Source: an uncultured Clostridia bacterium (GTDB taxonomy: Bacteria > Bacillota > Clostridia > Saccharofermentanales > Saccharofermentanaceae). From it: a stretch of DNA of 38,424 bases. A program made the position numbers and the translations under genes. Positions 25,629-34,555 of this stretch are shown in pieces (positions within the stretch are counted from its first letter, which is position 1; each line of letters starts with the position of its first letter). Where the stretch lies: assembly GCA_905235455.1 (NCBI GenBank), contig CAJOLL010000008.1:1-38424 (forward strand). The letters run 5' to 3'. The notes beneath the pieces are model-generated. The model saw nothing but the letters and a program-made list of their open reading frames with translations. It had not been told where the DNA came from and did not search any database.

Positions 25629-26731
25629 AAGGCTTCGGGGAAAAAAACGATATTTGGCAATACCTGACGACCGCCCGAAAACCGGTCGTTCTTTATGGAA
25701 CGGGAAACGGCGCCGATAAGATCCTCGATCAGCTGATCGTAAGGAATATCCCCGTTTTCGGCATCTTTGCGAGCAGCACCTTCGTACGTGACCGCGCTTT
25801 CCGCGGATTCAAAGTAGAGACCTATGAAGCGCTCAAAACGCGCTTTTCGGACATGATCGTCCTTGTGTGTTTCGGCACTTCGCTTCCTGACGTTCTTTCG
25901 AATATCGACCGCATCCGTAATGAATGCGAAGTTTACGCGCCGGACGTTCCCGTCTATGGAAAAGAAATCTTCAACAGCGCTTTTTATGCTGCACACAAAG
26001 AGGAGCTTTTGACGGTTCGCGGGTTCTTACAAGATGATCTTTCCAGAAAAACTTTTGACCTTGTGACCGAGTATAAATTGACGGGCGACTATATGTTGTT
26101 AAGGTCCTGTGAATCGGCATTAGAGGAAATTACCTCCATACTTTTCCTTCCCGATCCTGCACATTATATCGACCTCGGCGCATATAACGGAGACACGGTC
26201 TCTTTATACACGAAACTGTACCCGCAGATAAGCAGGATCCTGGCCGTCGAACCGGACAAACGGAACTTTCGGAAGCTGAATGAAACGGTACAGGCGCTTT
26301 TCGGGAAGGATCAGGAGGGAGATCCCTGCGGCGGAAACGACAAAGTATCCGTTTCCTGCATCCGGTCTCTGATCTCAGATCACGACGGGACCGCTTTTGT
26401 GCCGAGAAACAGAGGCCGCGGCGTGCATGAAACGGAAGAAGACGGGAAGGGCGAGGAGCTTACGGCCGTATCTCTTGTAACACTGTTACGCGACCTTCGG
26501 GCAGATTTCATCAAGATGGATGTCGAGGGAAATGAGCTCCTTGCATTAGAGGGCGGAGAAAATATCATTCTTCGGGACAAGCCTTCTCTGATCGTTTCCT
26601 GTTATCACCGGAGCGAGGACCTGTTCACTCTCCCTCTTCTTCTCAAAAAACTTGTTCCCGAGTATCGAGTGTATATGCGTCATCATCCGCATCTCCTCTG
26701 TTGGGATACCGAGTATATCTTTACTCTGTAA
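25625..26731 (+). CDS. FkbM-family methyltransferase with N-terminal Rossmann-like domain
   Basis: A 368-residue protein. Residues 20-100 look like a small Rossmann-like domain (VVLYGTGNGADKILDQL start). The rest is an FkbM-type SAM methyltransferase: motif I YIDLGAYNGDTVSLY, acidic VEPDKRN, and the FkbM hallmark DFIKMDVEGNELLALEGG. Such enzymes O-methylate sugars in glycans or natural products; the substrate here is unknown. Its ATG overlaps the GntR stop (ATGA, 25625-25628), so translation is coupled to the regulator and it should be controlled with it. That pairing is unusual. A sugar- or uronate-methylation role (as in 4-O-methylglucuronate) is tempting but is only inference. It converges with galK, 50 bases away. 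Confidence 0.85.
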   Translation: MKGFGEKNDIWQYLTTARKPVVLYGTGNGADKILDQLIVRNIPVFGIFASSTFVRDRAFRGFKVETYEALKTRFSDMIVLVCFGTSLPDVLSNIDRIRNECEVYAPDVPVYGKEIFNSAFYAAHKEELLTVRGFLQDDLSRKTFDLVTEYKLTGDYMLLRSCESALEEITSILFLPDPAHYIDLGAYNGDTVSLYTKLYPQISRILAVEPDKRNFRKLNETVQALFGKDQEGDPCGGNDKVSVSCIRSLISDHDGTAFVPRNRGRGVHETEEDGKGEELTAVSLVTLLRDLRADFIKMDVEGNELLALEGGENIILRDKPSLIVSCYHRSEDLFTLPLLLKKLVPEYRVYMRHHPHLLCWDTEYIFTL

Positions 26732-26781
26732 AGAACAAATGTCTTCGCTCTTTTCGGAATTACCGAGAAAGAATACCCTGA

Positions 26782-28050
26782 TCAAACGAGCTGAACTGCA
26801 CCCGTCGAACGGATCTGAAGGATATGGCATGATCCTTTTCCAAAAGCACCTTCGAGGGTCTCTATATATTCGCGCACTTTGTCTTTCGGGACGAATGCCT
26901 GGATCGTCCCGGCAAAACCGCCGCCGTGCACACGGCAGGCACCCTCTTTGCCCAGTACTTTTCTGCTCAGAAGGAGCGCCAGCGGAATATCCTGTGTTTT
27001 CGGACTTGACGGGTTGAAAAGATTCTGAAGGAGCGTCTCGGAAGATCTTCCCGACTCATTGACCAGATTCAGGAACGTCTTTATATCTTCTTTGTCCAAA
27101 GCCTCTGCTTCTTTTCCGACGCGGGCATCATCGTCAAAAAAATGAGCACTTCGAAGGATCGCGCGATCGGTAATCCCGGGGTCCCTTTTCAGACTGTTGA
27201 TACGGGCGTAAAACTCCTTTTCATCGACATCCCGAAGATTGTTCTTGCCAAAGAAACGGGCCACACTTCTCATCTCCTTCGGGATCGCCGAATACTCTTC
27301 CGAAAGGTCGGCATGACTTCCCTTTGTATCGGTAATGACAAGTGAAAAACCGAACCGATCCAGGTTGCATTGATGAACATCTATCTTTGGTGATGACGGA
27401 TACTGAAAGTCGATCTCAACGAGACCTCCGACCGCCGATACCATCTGATCCATAAGCCCGCAGGCTTTTCCGAAATACGTATTCTCCGCAATCTGTCCGA
27501 ACTTTGCGATCTCTTCGTTTCCGGCCTTTCCGCCGTTAAACAGACAATCAGTCACTTTCCCGATCATAACTTCAAATGCAGCCGAGGAAGAAAGACCGCT
27601 TCCGGAAAGAACGGAGGATGTCACATAGGCATCAAAGCCCCCGACGGAGGTCCCGAGCCATTTAAACTGCGCTGCCGTACCACGGATCAGGGCAGCTGTG
27701 GTCCCCTTTTCTTCTTCTCTCGGAGAAATGTCGCCAAGATCCACTTCGATGCGAGGGTAGCCTTCGGATTGAAGACAGATCGCGTTTTTGCCATTCAGAG
27801 CTACGATCGCGACCGCATCCAGATCCACGGCCGCGGCGAGTACTCTTCCGTGCTGGTGATCCGTGTGATTGCCGCAGATCTCCGTTCTGCCGGGCGCAGA
27901 GAAGATCGAGATATCTTTTTCTTCTGCCTCCGGAAAAGCATCACGAAAGGTTTCTGCCGCCTTCTTGAAGCGCTCCTTCTGAACCGATACGGAAGACTCT
28001 CCGTAAAGGTCTGCCAAAACGGTGTCAAAATCGGATGTATTCAATTTCAT
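26782..28050 (-). CDS. galK: Galactokinase
   Basis: From ATG at 28050 the protein is 422 residues. The GHMP motifs are the galactokinase signature in the clostridial form GRTEICGNHTDHQHG (Glu of the usual GEH replaced by Asn), the ATP loop VLSGSGLSSSAAFEV and the C-terminal RVHGGGFAGTIQAFV. It makes galactose-1-phosphate from galactose. AAGGAAG lies five bases before this ATG. In-frame ATGs at 28077 and 28071 are possible starts too. No galT or galE is adjacent. It follows the metallophosphoesterase gene on the same strand with a short gap and is probably co-transcribed. Confidence 0.93.
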   Translation of the reverse strand: MKLNTSDFDTVLADLYGESSVSVQKERFKKAAETFRDAFPEAEEKDISIFSAPGRTEICGNHTDHQHGRVLAAAVDLDAVAIVALNGKNAICLQSEGYPRIEVDLGDISPREEEKGTTAALIRGTAAQFKWLGTSVGGFDAYVTSSVLSGSGLSSSAAFEVMIGKVTDCLFNGGKAGNEEIAKFGQIAENTYFGKACGLMDQMVSAVGGLVEIDFQYPSSPKIDVHQCNLDRFGFSLVITDTKGSHADLSEEYSAIPKEMRSVARFFGKNNLRDVDEKEFYARINSLKRDPGITDRAILRSAHFFDDDARVGKEAEALDKEDIKTFLNLVNESGRSSETLLQNLFNPSSPKTQDIPLALLLSRKVLGKEGACRVHGGGFAGTIQAFVPKDKVREYIETLEGAFGKGSCHILQIRSTGAVQLV

Positions 28051-28084
28051 CAATACTTCCTTGATCGTCATATACATGTCCTTA

Positions 28085-28822
28085 TTATCTTGAATAGATA
28101 CCTGTCCTTACTTCCCTGGCAAAGGCATCCGCATGCGGAAGTCCTTCGGTCGAAAGAGCGACATCTGCCGCTTTTTGATTATCGTAGGGAACAGAAAGAA
28201 TCGAAAAAAAGATCGGGGACAGTTTTTTTTGTCCCATGTCGCCTTCGACCAGAAGCGCATGGGCACGCGGCATCCCGATGCTGTTTCCGACACTTCCGGT
28301 ATTTACGGCGTACCCGTCATGCAGTGATCTCACATACGGACGGTGGCTGTCGGCGCAGATATAACTGTCAAATTTGATTTGTTTCGCTTGAGAATAAAAC
28401 CCCTGCTTCAGCCATTCATCGGAATCGAACCCTTGATAAAGGTTGTCAACAGGGCGTCCGTGAAAGAGCCGGAATCGGATCCCGCTGATCAGGATCTCAT
28501 CTTCGTAGGGAAGGGATTTCAGCCACATCAGACGTTCCTCACCCAGTTGCTCGTAAAAGAAGCGGTTTTCTTCAGCGTAGCGGCTGTGTTTATTCTCTCG
28601 TTTGAGATAACTGTCGATGATCCACTCATCCCAATTGCCCTTAAGAAAGTGGTCGCAGTTCTCTTTTACCCAGTCACAGGTCTCACGGTTGGAAGGTCCT
28701 TTCCCGACGGCATCGCCCAGAAACCAGACCTCGTCCGGCGCGATCTTTTCCAGCGTCTCCGCCATCGCCTCTGTCGCCGCCATGTTCCCGTGTAGGTCTC
28801 CCAAGAAAACGATCCTGCTCAT
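28085..28822 (-). CDS. Calcineurin-like metallophosphoesterase (YfcE/Ap4A-hydrolase-like)
   Basis: A 245-residue cytosolic phosphoesterase with the family metal motifs: GDLHGN near the N-terminus (residues 8-13), GDAVGKGP, GNWDE, a LFHGRP histidine, a late SH (ADSHRP) and the NTGSVG segment. It matches the PF12850-type single-domain phosphatases. The substrate is unknown (phosphodiester, dinucleoside polyphosphate or sugar phosphate). AAGGAG lies six bases before ATG. It is upstream of galK. Confidence 0.85.
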   Translation of the reverse strand: MSRIVFLGDLHGNMAATEAMAETLEKIAPDEVWFLGDAVGKGPSNRETCDWVKENCDHFLKGNWDEWIIDSYLKRENKHSRYAEENRFFYEQLGEERLMWLKSLPYEDEILISGIRFRLFHGRPVDNLYQGFDSDEWLKQGFYSQAKQIKFDSYICADSHRPYVRSLHDGYAVNTGSVGNSIGMPRAHALLVEGDMGQKKLSPIFFSILSVPYDNQKAADVALSTEGLPHADAFAREVRTGIYSR

Positions 28823-28913
28823 GTATTTCTCCTTGCTGCTGCGTCAATACGGATAGTGCCTCCACCCGAAGGCAGAGACACCCGTCCTTACCTGATTATG
28901 ATAATACAAAGGA

Positions 28914-30812
28914 TCACTTCGTGCCCGGTCTGTAGGTCGGAACGATCTCCTGCACGTACTTCTTGATATCCTCGTCGTCTTCCTGACTGTCCTGATCGAG
29001 TTCTTCGATCTTCGTTTTGAGCCATTCGTCATCCATTTCGATCGGCTTTCCGATGAAAATGAGCTTGTTATCGGTCGTCTGCATGCCCTCTTCGTCCATG
29101 AGTTTCTCTTCGTAGAGTTTCTCACCCGGACGCAGGCCGGTGTAAACGATCGGAATATCAACATCCGGCGTAAGACCGGAAAGTTTGATGAGATTTCTGG
29201 CCATATCGTCGATCTTGACCGGATCACCCATATCAAGAACGAAGATCTCTCCGCCCTTTGCGTAATGAGAAGCCTGAAGCACCAGAGATACTGCCTCAGG
29301 GATCGTCATGAAGTAACGGATGATGTCCTTATGTGTAACCGTGACAGGACCGCCCTCTTCGATCTGTTTTCTGAAAAGCGGAACGACCGACCCGTTGGAG
29401 CCGAGAACGTTGCCGAAACGTACGGCTACGAAGTTCGTATCCGGTGTCCTTCTGTTCATCATCTGGATGACCATCTCACAGATACGTTTGGAAGCACCCA
29501 TGAGGTTTGTCGGGTTAACGGCTTTGTCCGTGGAGATCAGGACAAAGGTCTCAACTCCTGCATTAGCTGCGGCAACGGCTGTCTTATATGTGCCCATAAC
29601 GTTATTCTTGATCGCTTCGTTCGGGCTGTCTTCCATGAGCGGTACATGCTTGTGGGCAGCTGCATGGAACACGATATTCGGCTTATATTTCTGCATGACG
29701 CTCTCAATACGGTGCGTATTTCTTACAGAACCGATCAGAGTAACAAGATTCAGCTTTTCGTGGTACTTACGGATAAGTTCCTGCTGGATGTCATAAGCAC
29801 CGTTTTCATAGATATCAAAAATGATCAGCTGCTTCGGCTGATGTGCCGCAATCTGACGGCAAAGCTCGGAACCGATGGATCCGCCGCCGCCGGTGACCAG
29901 GATGGTCTTGCCTTTGAGCATGGCAAATACTTCGTCATTGTTGATCTGGATCGGATCCCTGCCGAGAAGGTCGATCAGTTCTACGTCTTTGAGGCGGTTA
30001 ACACTGACTTCGCCGTTGGCCAGCTGGTACACACCCGGGAGCACACGTACTTTTGCACCGGTCTCCTTACAGATATCCAGGATCTCTTTTCGGTCTTTCG
30101 GGGAAGCCGTCGGCATCGCGAAAATAATGGAGCCGACATTATACTCGGCAGCTTTCTCGATGATCAAATCACGGCCGCCGACGATCGGTACACCGTAAAG
30201 TTCACGACCGACCTTACCCGGATTGTCGTCGATGATGCATACGGGTCTTTGGTTCTGGTGGGAATCGTTTTTCAGCTCACGAAGCAGAACTCCGCCGGCT
30301 GAACCGCCGCCGATGATCATGACATTCTCCGCATTACCTGCACGGTATTCCACGCTCTTATTGAACTGATTCCTGATGTAACGCAGGAGTCTGTAGGAAA
30401 AACGGACGAACACATGAAGCACGAATGCAATGAAAATACCAAAGAAATAGAAGGATCTCGGCATATCGATCTTCAAGATGTACTTGGCAAGGATATTGCA
30501 GATGGCAATAACGCAGTACGCCTGTACCATAGTAAAGGTCTCATCGATACTTACATATGACCAAATACTGTGATACAGCTTAAAGATCAGGAAAACGGCG
30601 ATCGTAATGGCACACCAGATCGGGATAATACGCAGATATGTCTGGAAATAACCGCTCGGAATGCTCTGAAAACGCATATCGAAGCGGAGCCACAATGCAG
30701 CAAAATACGAAAAAATGACTACCAGAATATCGGCAATGATAACAACCACAGAGTGGGTGACCCACTGAAGGTCTACTGATTTCTTAACTTTGTCTGTCTT
30801 ATTCTTTTCCAT
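28914..30812 (-). CDS. WbpM/CapD/FlaA1-type membrane-bound UDP-sugar 4,6-dehydratase
   Basis: A 632-residue polysaccharide-biosynthesis enzyme. Four transmembrane helices (about 20-42, 60-78, 96-112, 120-138) precede a CoA-binding-like Rossmann domain (IIGGGSAGG at 166-174). The C-terminal SDR domain starts with TGGGGSIGSEL (307-317). The active site has STDKAVNPTNLMGASK with Met438 where other SDRs have Tyr and Lys442, the normal form in this family. It probably converts UDP-GlcNAc (or similar) to the 4-keto-6-deoxy sugar at the membrane for capsule or cell-wall glycan. GAGG lies five bases before ATG. A strong promoter is at 30889-30917. Confidence 0.93.
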   Translation of the reverse strand: MEKNKTDKVKKSVDLQWVTHSVVVIIADILVVIFSYFAALWLRFDMRFQSIPSGYFQTYLRIIPIWCAITIAVFLIFKLYHSIWSYVSIDETFTMVQAYCVIAICNILAKYILKIDMPRSFYFFGIFIAFVLHVFVRFSYRLLRYIRNQFNKSVEYRAGNAENVMIIGGGSAGGVLLRELKNDSHQNQRPVCIIDDNPGKVGRELYGVPIVGGRDLIIEKAAEYNVGSIIFAMPTASPKDRKEILDICKETGAKVRVLPGVYQLANGEVSVNRLKDVELIDLLGRDPIQINNDEVFAMLKGKTILVTGGGGSIGSELCRQIAAHQPKQLIIFDIYENGAYDIQQELIRKYHEKLNLVTLIGSVRNTHRIESVMQKYKPNIVFHAAAHKHVPLMEDSPNEAIKNNVMGTYKTAVAAANAGVETFVLISTDKAVNPTNLMGASKRICEMVIQMMNRRTPDTNFVAVRFGNVLGSNGSVVPLFRKQIEEGGPVTVTHKDIIRYFMTIPEAVSLVLQASHYAKGGEIFVLDMGDPVKIDDMARNLIKLSGLTPDVDIPIVYTGLRPGEKLYEEKLMDEEGMQTTDNKLIFIGKPIEMDDEWLKTKIEELDQDSQEDDEDIKKYVQEIVPTYRPGTK

Positions 30813-30888
30813 TTGTACCTCGAATAGTCCAAACTCGCCTTTATATCATATTAAGGAGATAATACCATAAAATAGGCGCGCTTTCGAG

Positions 30889-30917
30889 ATATTAATACAC
30901 AATCTGCCTTGTGTCAA
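30889..30917 (-). promoter_or_regulatory. Promoter of WbpM-type gene
   Basis: On the minus strand a perfect TTGACA (30917-30912), 17 bases, TAATAT (30894-30889), start near 30882 and a leader of about 70 bases. Confidence 0.78.
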
Positions 30918-30939
30918 CTCTTACGCAAAAAGTCAAATA

Positions 30940-31085
30940 GTAAAAGAGGAGGGGGAGTGGAAGCGGATCTTTCCGATCCGCTTCCACGATATGAAATTAG
31001 AAGATAGTATGGGGTGGTGTCCCCTGCAGGAAGGCCGGCAGTGCGGGTGGTTAGCTTGGGTTAAGGGTCCGTGCCTCCCTGACAA
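30940..31085. other. Gene-free structured region (candidate RNA gene or regulatory RNA)
   Basis: The gap between the two SDR genes (30813-31161) holds no plausible reading frame. At 30958-30988 is a perfect 13-bp hairpin (GTGGAAGCGGATC, loop of five bases). Next, at 31010-31080, is a GC-rich stretch with short stems GGGG/CCCC and CTGC/GCAG, unlike the local intergenic composition. A TTGAGA-N17-GAATAA promoter is possible on the minus strand near 31090-31125, and the hairpin is followed there by a loose pyrimidine tract ending in TTTT. I do not recognise 6S, SRP, tmRNA or RNase P. Confidence 0.4.
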
Positions 31086-31161
31086 TTCTTATTCTCGCAT
31101 GCCACTATGACTCTCAAATGACAGGAAAGTGAGAGATATGTAATTTGCGGAAAATCCCGAA

Positions 31162-32172
31162 TCAGAATCCCTTCTTTGCATTTTCGAGGGTGCTGATAAC
31201 GCGGTCGCACCACTCGTCGAATTCCTTGTCCTCGTTTTGCAATTCCGGATGAGCAAGCACATTTTTCACGGTCATCTTGATACCCTCTCTGGCGGAGATC
31301 TCAGCACAAAAGTCCGGGACAAGTGCTTTTACCTTGGAATTATCGAAGACGACGGAATTGGATTTGTCACCGATGAGGCTTCCGAGGAAGTCATAGGAAC
31401 TCATGTCGACGAGCGTCCGTGAGGAAACATAATAGGGCTTCAGTTCGACACCCAGAGCCTCTGCAATGGCGCCGTAGATCTCATTCCAGCTCACACTCTC
31501 GTCGGCCGTGATCTGGAAAGCCTCACCGATCGCCTTCGGATTGCCGATAAGGCCGACGTATGCCTTGGCAAAATCACTGTTATGTGTAATGGTCCAAAGA
31601 GACGTGCCGTCACCATGGATAATGACAGGTTTTCCTTCTTTGATGCGTTTTACGACCTGCCAGCTTCCGCCGTTACCTTGCACGCCCAGCGGAACGCTTC
31701 TCTCGTCATAGGTGTGGCTCGGCCGCACGATCGTGACCGGGAAGCCTTCGCTTCTATAGAGGTCCATAAGAAGTTTCTCACAGGCGATTTTGTTTCTGGA
31801 ATACTCCCAATACGGATTCTCCAGCGGTGTCTCTTCCGTGATCATATAGCCCTTCGGCGGCTTCTGATAAGCCGAGGCCGAGCTGATATAGATAAACTGT
31901 CTGGTCTTGTCTTTGAAAAGGCGGAAATCGCGCATAAGCTGCTCGGGAACGAATCCGATAAACTCGCCGACGCAGTCGAAGGTCATGCCTTCCAGTTTCT
32001 TTGCCGTCTCTTCTTCATTGCTGATGTCTGTGATGATAGTCTTCACGCCGGAAGGAATCTCATCATTTCTGTTTCCTCTGTTGAGCAGGTAAAGATCATG
32101 GCCCTGCTTTGCGAGAAGTCTTGTGATCGCCATGCTGATCGTGCCGGTTCCGCCGATAAATAAAATCTTCAT
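31162..32172 (-). CDS. NAD-dependent epimerase/dehydratase-family protein (extended SDR)
   Basis: A 336-residue extended SDR. The N-terminal dinucleotide-binding motif is FIGGTGTIS (residues 5-13), not the canonical GxxGxxG with a third Gly. The active-site pair is YSRNK with an upstream ISSASAY. HTYDERSV and THNSDFAKAYV segments recall the atypical CSP41-like branch. The reaction is unknown. It has GAGGGA before ATG. It lies 349 bases upstream of the WbpM-type gene, which has its own promoter, so the two need not be an operon. The upstream 254 bases (32173-32426) hold only a weak TTGAAA-N17-TAAGTG promoter candidate near 32260-32300. Confidence 0.83.
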   Translation of the reverse strand: MKILFIGGTGTISMAITRLLAKQGHDLYLLNRGNRNDEIPSGVKTIITDISNEEETAKKLEGMTFDCVGEFIGFVPEQLMRDFRLFKDKTRQFIYISSASAYQKPPKGYMITEETPLENPYWEYSRNKIACEKLLMDLYRSEGFPVTIVRPSHTYDERSVPLGVQGNGGSWQVVKRIKEGKPVIIHGDGTSLWTITHNSDFAKAYVGLIGNPKAIGEAFQITADESVSWNEIYGAIAEALGVELKPYYVSSRTLVDMSSYDFLGSLIGDKSNSVVFDNSKVKALVPDFCAEISAREGIKMTVKNVLAHPELQNEDKEFDEWCDRVISTLENAKKGF

Positions 32173-32426
32173 AGTAAGTCCCTCGTATGCGTCTTTTCAT
32201 GATTCCAAATCTGAAATACGACTTCAAAGTAGCATGCCGGGGAAGTGAAATCAATTGTTTGACGGCACTTAGAGCGATTTACAATACTTTTCAATTAAAT
32301 CGTTATATTTTTGAAGGATCAGATCAACAACATGCATTTCTGAAGAGATCTTGCAGCCGGATTCGGCGGACACAACGCATCTCTGCTCTTTAAAAAGCTA
32401 CTTGATCTTTTGTCTTTGCGTTCCGG

Positions 32427-33740
32427 TCAGTTTGTTTTCTTTCTGAAGATAAGCGTGATCTTCGTTCCCAGACCGGGTTCACTTTCCAGTTTTACTTTGG
32501 CACCGTGATGCTGGGCACCGTGCTTTACGATCGAAAGGCCGAGTCCCGTTCCGCCGATCTCTTTCGAATGGCTCTTGTCGACGCGGTAGAATCTTTCAAA
32601 TACCCTCTTCTGGTGCTCCTGCGGAATACCGATACCTGTGTCGGCAACCGACAGGAAAACTTCATCGTCCTTCTCGGAAACATCTACGGTAACACTGCCT
32701 CCCGGAGTGTTATATTTTACCGCATTATCACAAAGATTAAAGACCATCTCGCTCAAAAGCTGATAGACACCATTTATGCAGATCGGACTTCCGGTCAGTT
32801 TCAAAGCGATCCCCTGCTTCTTCGCAACCGGCCGTAAGCTGTCGAGGACTTCTCCGGAAAGACCGTACAGATCGACATTTTCCCAATTCGGTTCCTCGGC
32901 GCCCTCATCCAGACGGGAAAGCTTGATAATATCGTCGATCAGCGCGATAAGACGCTGGGATTCTTTGTAGATGTCTTGGGAAAACTCCTGTACTTTATCG
33001 CCGGTGACGACGCCTTCGGACATCAGTTCCGCAAAGCCGGAAATGGAAGTCAGAGGAGTCTTCAGCTCGTGAGAGACATTTGCCGAGAACTCTCTTCGCA
33101 TCTGCTCGCGCGAAGAAACTTCCGCCTGGATCGTTATCTTCTGTTCAACGATCTTCTCGATCAAAGGCCGCAGCTCCGGATACTTATTCTCCTCCGGATG
33201 ATCCAGATCGAGTGCATTGATCGGATTAACGATCTGCTTAGCGATACGGAAAGCCATTATGCCGGAGATCACAAGTACCAGGACCAGGATCCATACGAAA
33301 GGTCTTACCGCCATAAAAGCATCTCTCACTGCTCTTACCGGGCGGCCGAGGCGAAGGACCGTTCCGTCCTGACATCTTCTTGCATAGTACAGTGTCGATT
33401 CACCGCTGTCTTCGGATTTCCGGATTCCCTTTCCTTCCCCCTTTTCCAGAGCGGTCTCAACCTCCGAACAGTTCTTTTCGTTTGAAATCGTACCCATATT
33501 ATCGAAAAGCACTTCTCCGTCCGCATCGATCCATGTGATACGGTTGGCATCCCCCAGTGTTTTCAGATAGGAAACGCCGTTCATCAAAAGGCCCTGTTCC
33601 GCATAGACGGCTTCCTGCCGAAGCGCCTTATATGTATCGTCTTTGGTCTGTGTATACTGCATGCCGAAGAACAAAAGTGCGCATACGATCAGCACAGAAA
33701 CACCCGCTACAAACGTATATCTGAAAATAGTCTTAGTCAT
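32427..33740 (-). CDS. phoR: PhoR-like sensor histidine kinase
   Basis: A 437-residue membrane sensor. TM1 (about 10-28), an extracytoplasmic sensor of about 115 residues, TM2 (about 147-165), then HisKA with H224 in NVSHELKTPLTS, and an ATPase domain with N-box LCDNAVKYN (N339), G1 ADTGIGIP, F-box FERFYRVDKSHS and G2 GGTGLGLSIVK. All catalytic parts are present. The start (ATG) has GGAGG eight bases upstream, inside the response regulator's last codons. The assignment to phosphate sensing rests on PhoR-like order and on the Na/Pi transporter next door. Confidence 0.88.
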   Translation of the reverse strand: MTKTIFRYTFVAGVSVLIVCALLFFGMQYTQTKDDTYKALRQEAVYAEQGLLMNGVSYLKTLGDANRITWIDADGEVLFDNMGTISNEKNCSEVETALEKGEGKGIRKSEDSGESTLYYARRCQDGTVLRLGRPVRAVRDAFMAVRPFVWILVLVLVISGIMAFRIAKQIVNPINALDLDHPEENKYPELRPLIEKIVEQKITIQAEVSSREQMRREFSANVSHELKTPLTSISGFAELMSEGVVTGDKVQEFSQDIYKESQRLIALIDDIIKLSRLDEGAEEPNWENVDLYGLSGEVLDSLRPVAKKQGIALKLTGSPICINGVYQLLSEMVFNLCDNAVKYNTPGGSVTVDVSEKDDEVFLSVADTGIGIPQEHQKRVFERFYRVDKSHSKEIGGTGLGLSIVKHGAQHHGAKVKLESEPGLGTKITLIFRKKTN

Positions 33741-33743
33741 ATG

Positions 33744-34424
33744 TTATTCCTCCACTAAACGATAGCCGATCCCTCGGACGGTATGGATCAATTGTCCTGC
33801 CGGTCCGAGTTTTGCACGAAGTGTTCTGATATGTACATCAAGAGTTCTGTTTTCTCTTTCCGAGCCCAGTCCCCATACCCTGTCCAGAAGGGTCTGTCTT
33901 GTCATGACGATACCCATGTTTTCCACCAGGATACGAAGAAGCATGAATTCTTTATAGGTAAGTGCGATGTCTTCCCCGTTGACTCGTGTCTCATGGCGAT
34001 CCGGACAGATAAAAAGCGGACCGATATTGTACTCGGCAAGCGTCGGCTCTTTCGCTTTTCGTCGAAGGACCGCACGTACGCGGGCGGCCAGTTCCATGAT
34101 GCCGAAAGGCTTGGAAATATAGTCGTCGGCGCCCGCATCCAGACCTTCGACCCTGTCATATTCGGTATTTTTCGCAGTGAGCATGATCACGGGGATGTCG
34201 GTCGTATCCACAGCAGCACGGATACGCTTGAGGATCGTGATCCCGTCTTCGCCGGGAAGCATGATGTCGAGCAGAATAAGTTCAGGGGTCTTTTTCGCCA
34301 TTGCAGCCCAGAATTGTTCCTGGTTTTCAAACCCTTCCGTATCGTAACCCTGGCTTTTCAGGGCATAAACGACCAGTTTTCTTATACTTTCATCATCTTC
34401 AAGAAGATAGATCACATCTTTCAC
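33744..34424 (-). CDS. phoB: PhoB/PhoP-like response regulator
   Basis: A 226-residue OmpR/PhoB-type regulator. The receiver has acidic pocket E9/D10/D11, phospho-acceptor D53 (LLDIMLPGEDG), T83 and K105. A winged helix fills the C-terminal 95 residues (LTYKEFMLLRILVENMGIVMTR and the DVHIRTLRAKLG recognition region). The start codon is GTG, and the Shine-Dalgarno is poor. It should bind the TTTAAC repeats in the divergent region and activate the transporter gene when phosphate is scarce. PhoR starts 3 bases after it. Confidence 0.9.
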   Translation of the reverse strand: MKDVIYLLEDDESIRKLVVYALKSQGYDTEGFENQEQFWAAMAKKTPELILLDIMLPGEDGITILKRIRAAVDTTDIPVIMLTAKNTEYDRVEGLDAGADDYISKPFGIMELAARVRAVLRRKAKEPTLAEYNIGPLFICPDRHETRVNGEDIALTYKEFMLLRILVENMGIVMTRQTLLDRVWGLGSERENRTLDVHIRTLRAKLGPAGQLIHTVRGIGYRLVEE

Positions 34425-34478
34425 CTCATTGTCATCTTATCATACACAGGCCTGCTACTGAATAGTTTTTGGTCCTGA

Positions 34479-34518
34479 TTTAACCTATATTTAACGTTTG
34501 GCTGATCGTGGATTTAAC
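34479..34518 (+). promoter_or_regulatory. Pho box-like repeats before Na/Pi transporter
   Basis: TTTAAC (34479-34484) and TTTAAC (34490-34495) are 11 bases apart, with a third TTTAAC at 34513-34518. This is the hexamer spacing known for PhoP/PhoB boxes in Gram-positives. A TTAAAT-like -10 follows about ten bases later. The same region is upstream of phoB, so autoregulation is possible. Confidence 0.72.
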
Positions 34519-34555
34519 ATAGACACATTAAATTGTAATTTGAGGAGGTAAGAGT

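Noticed and set aside
26749-26775. Terminator between fkbM and galK
   Set aside because: The stem is short and imperfect (CGG/CCG core) and no T run follows in either direction.
31010-31085. Possible SRP, tmRNA, 6S or T-box RNA
   Set aside because: The SRP GGAAGGAAGCAGC loop, tmRNA ends and the T-box TGGNACCGCG are all absent; only loose similarity (GGGTGGTG, AGGAAGG) is seen.
32187-32393. 68-residue plus-strand frame between the SDR gene and phoR
   Set aside because: It has no clear ribosome site or family; it covers the likely promoter region of the SDR gene.
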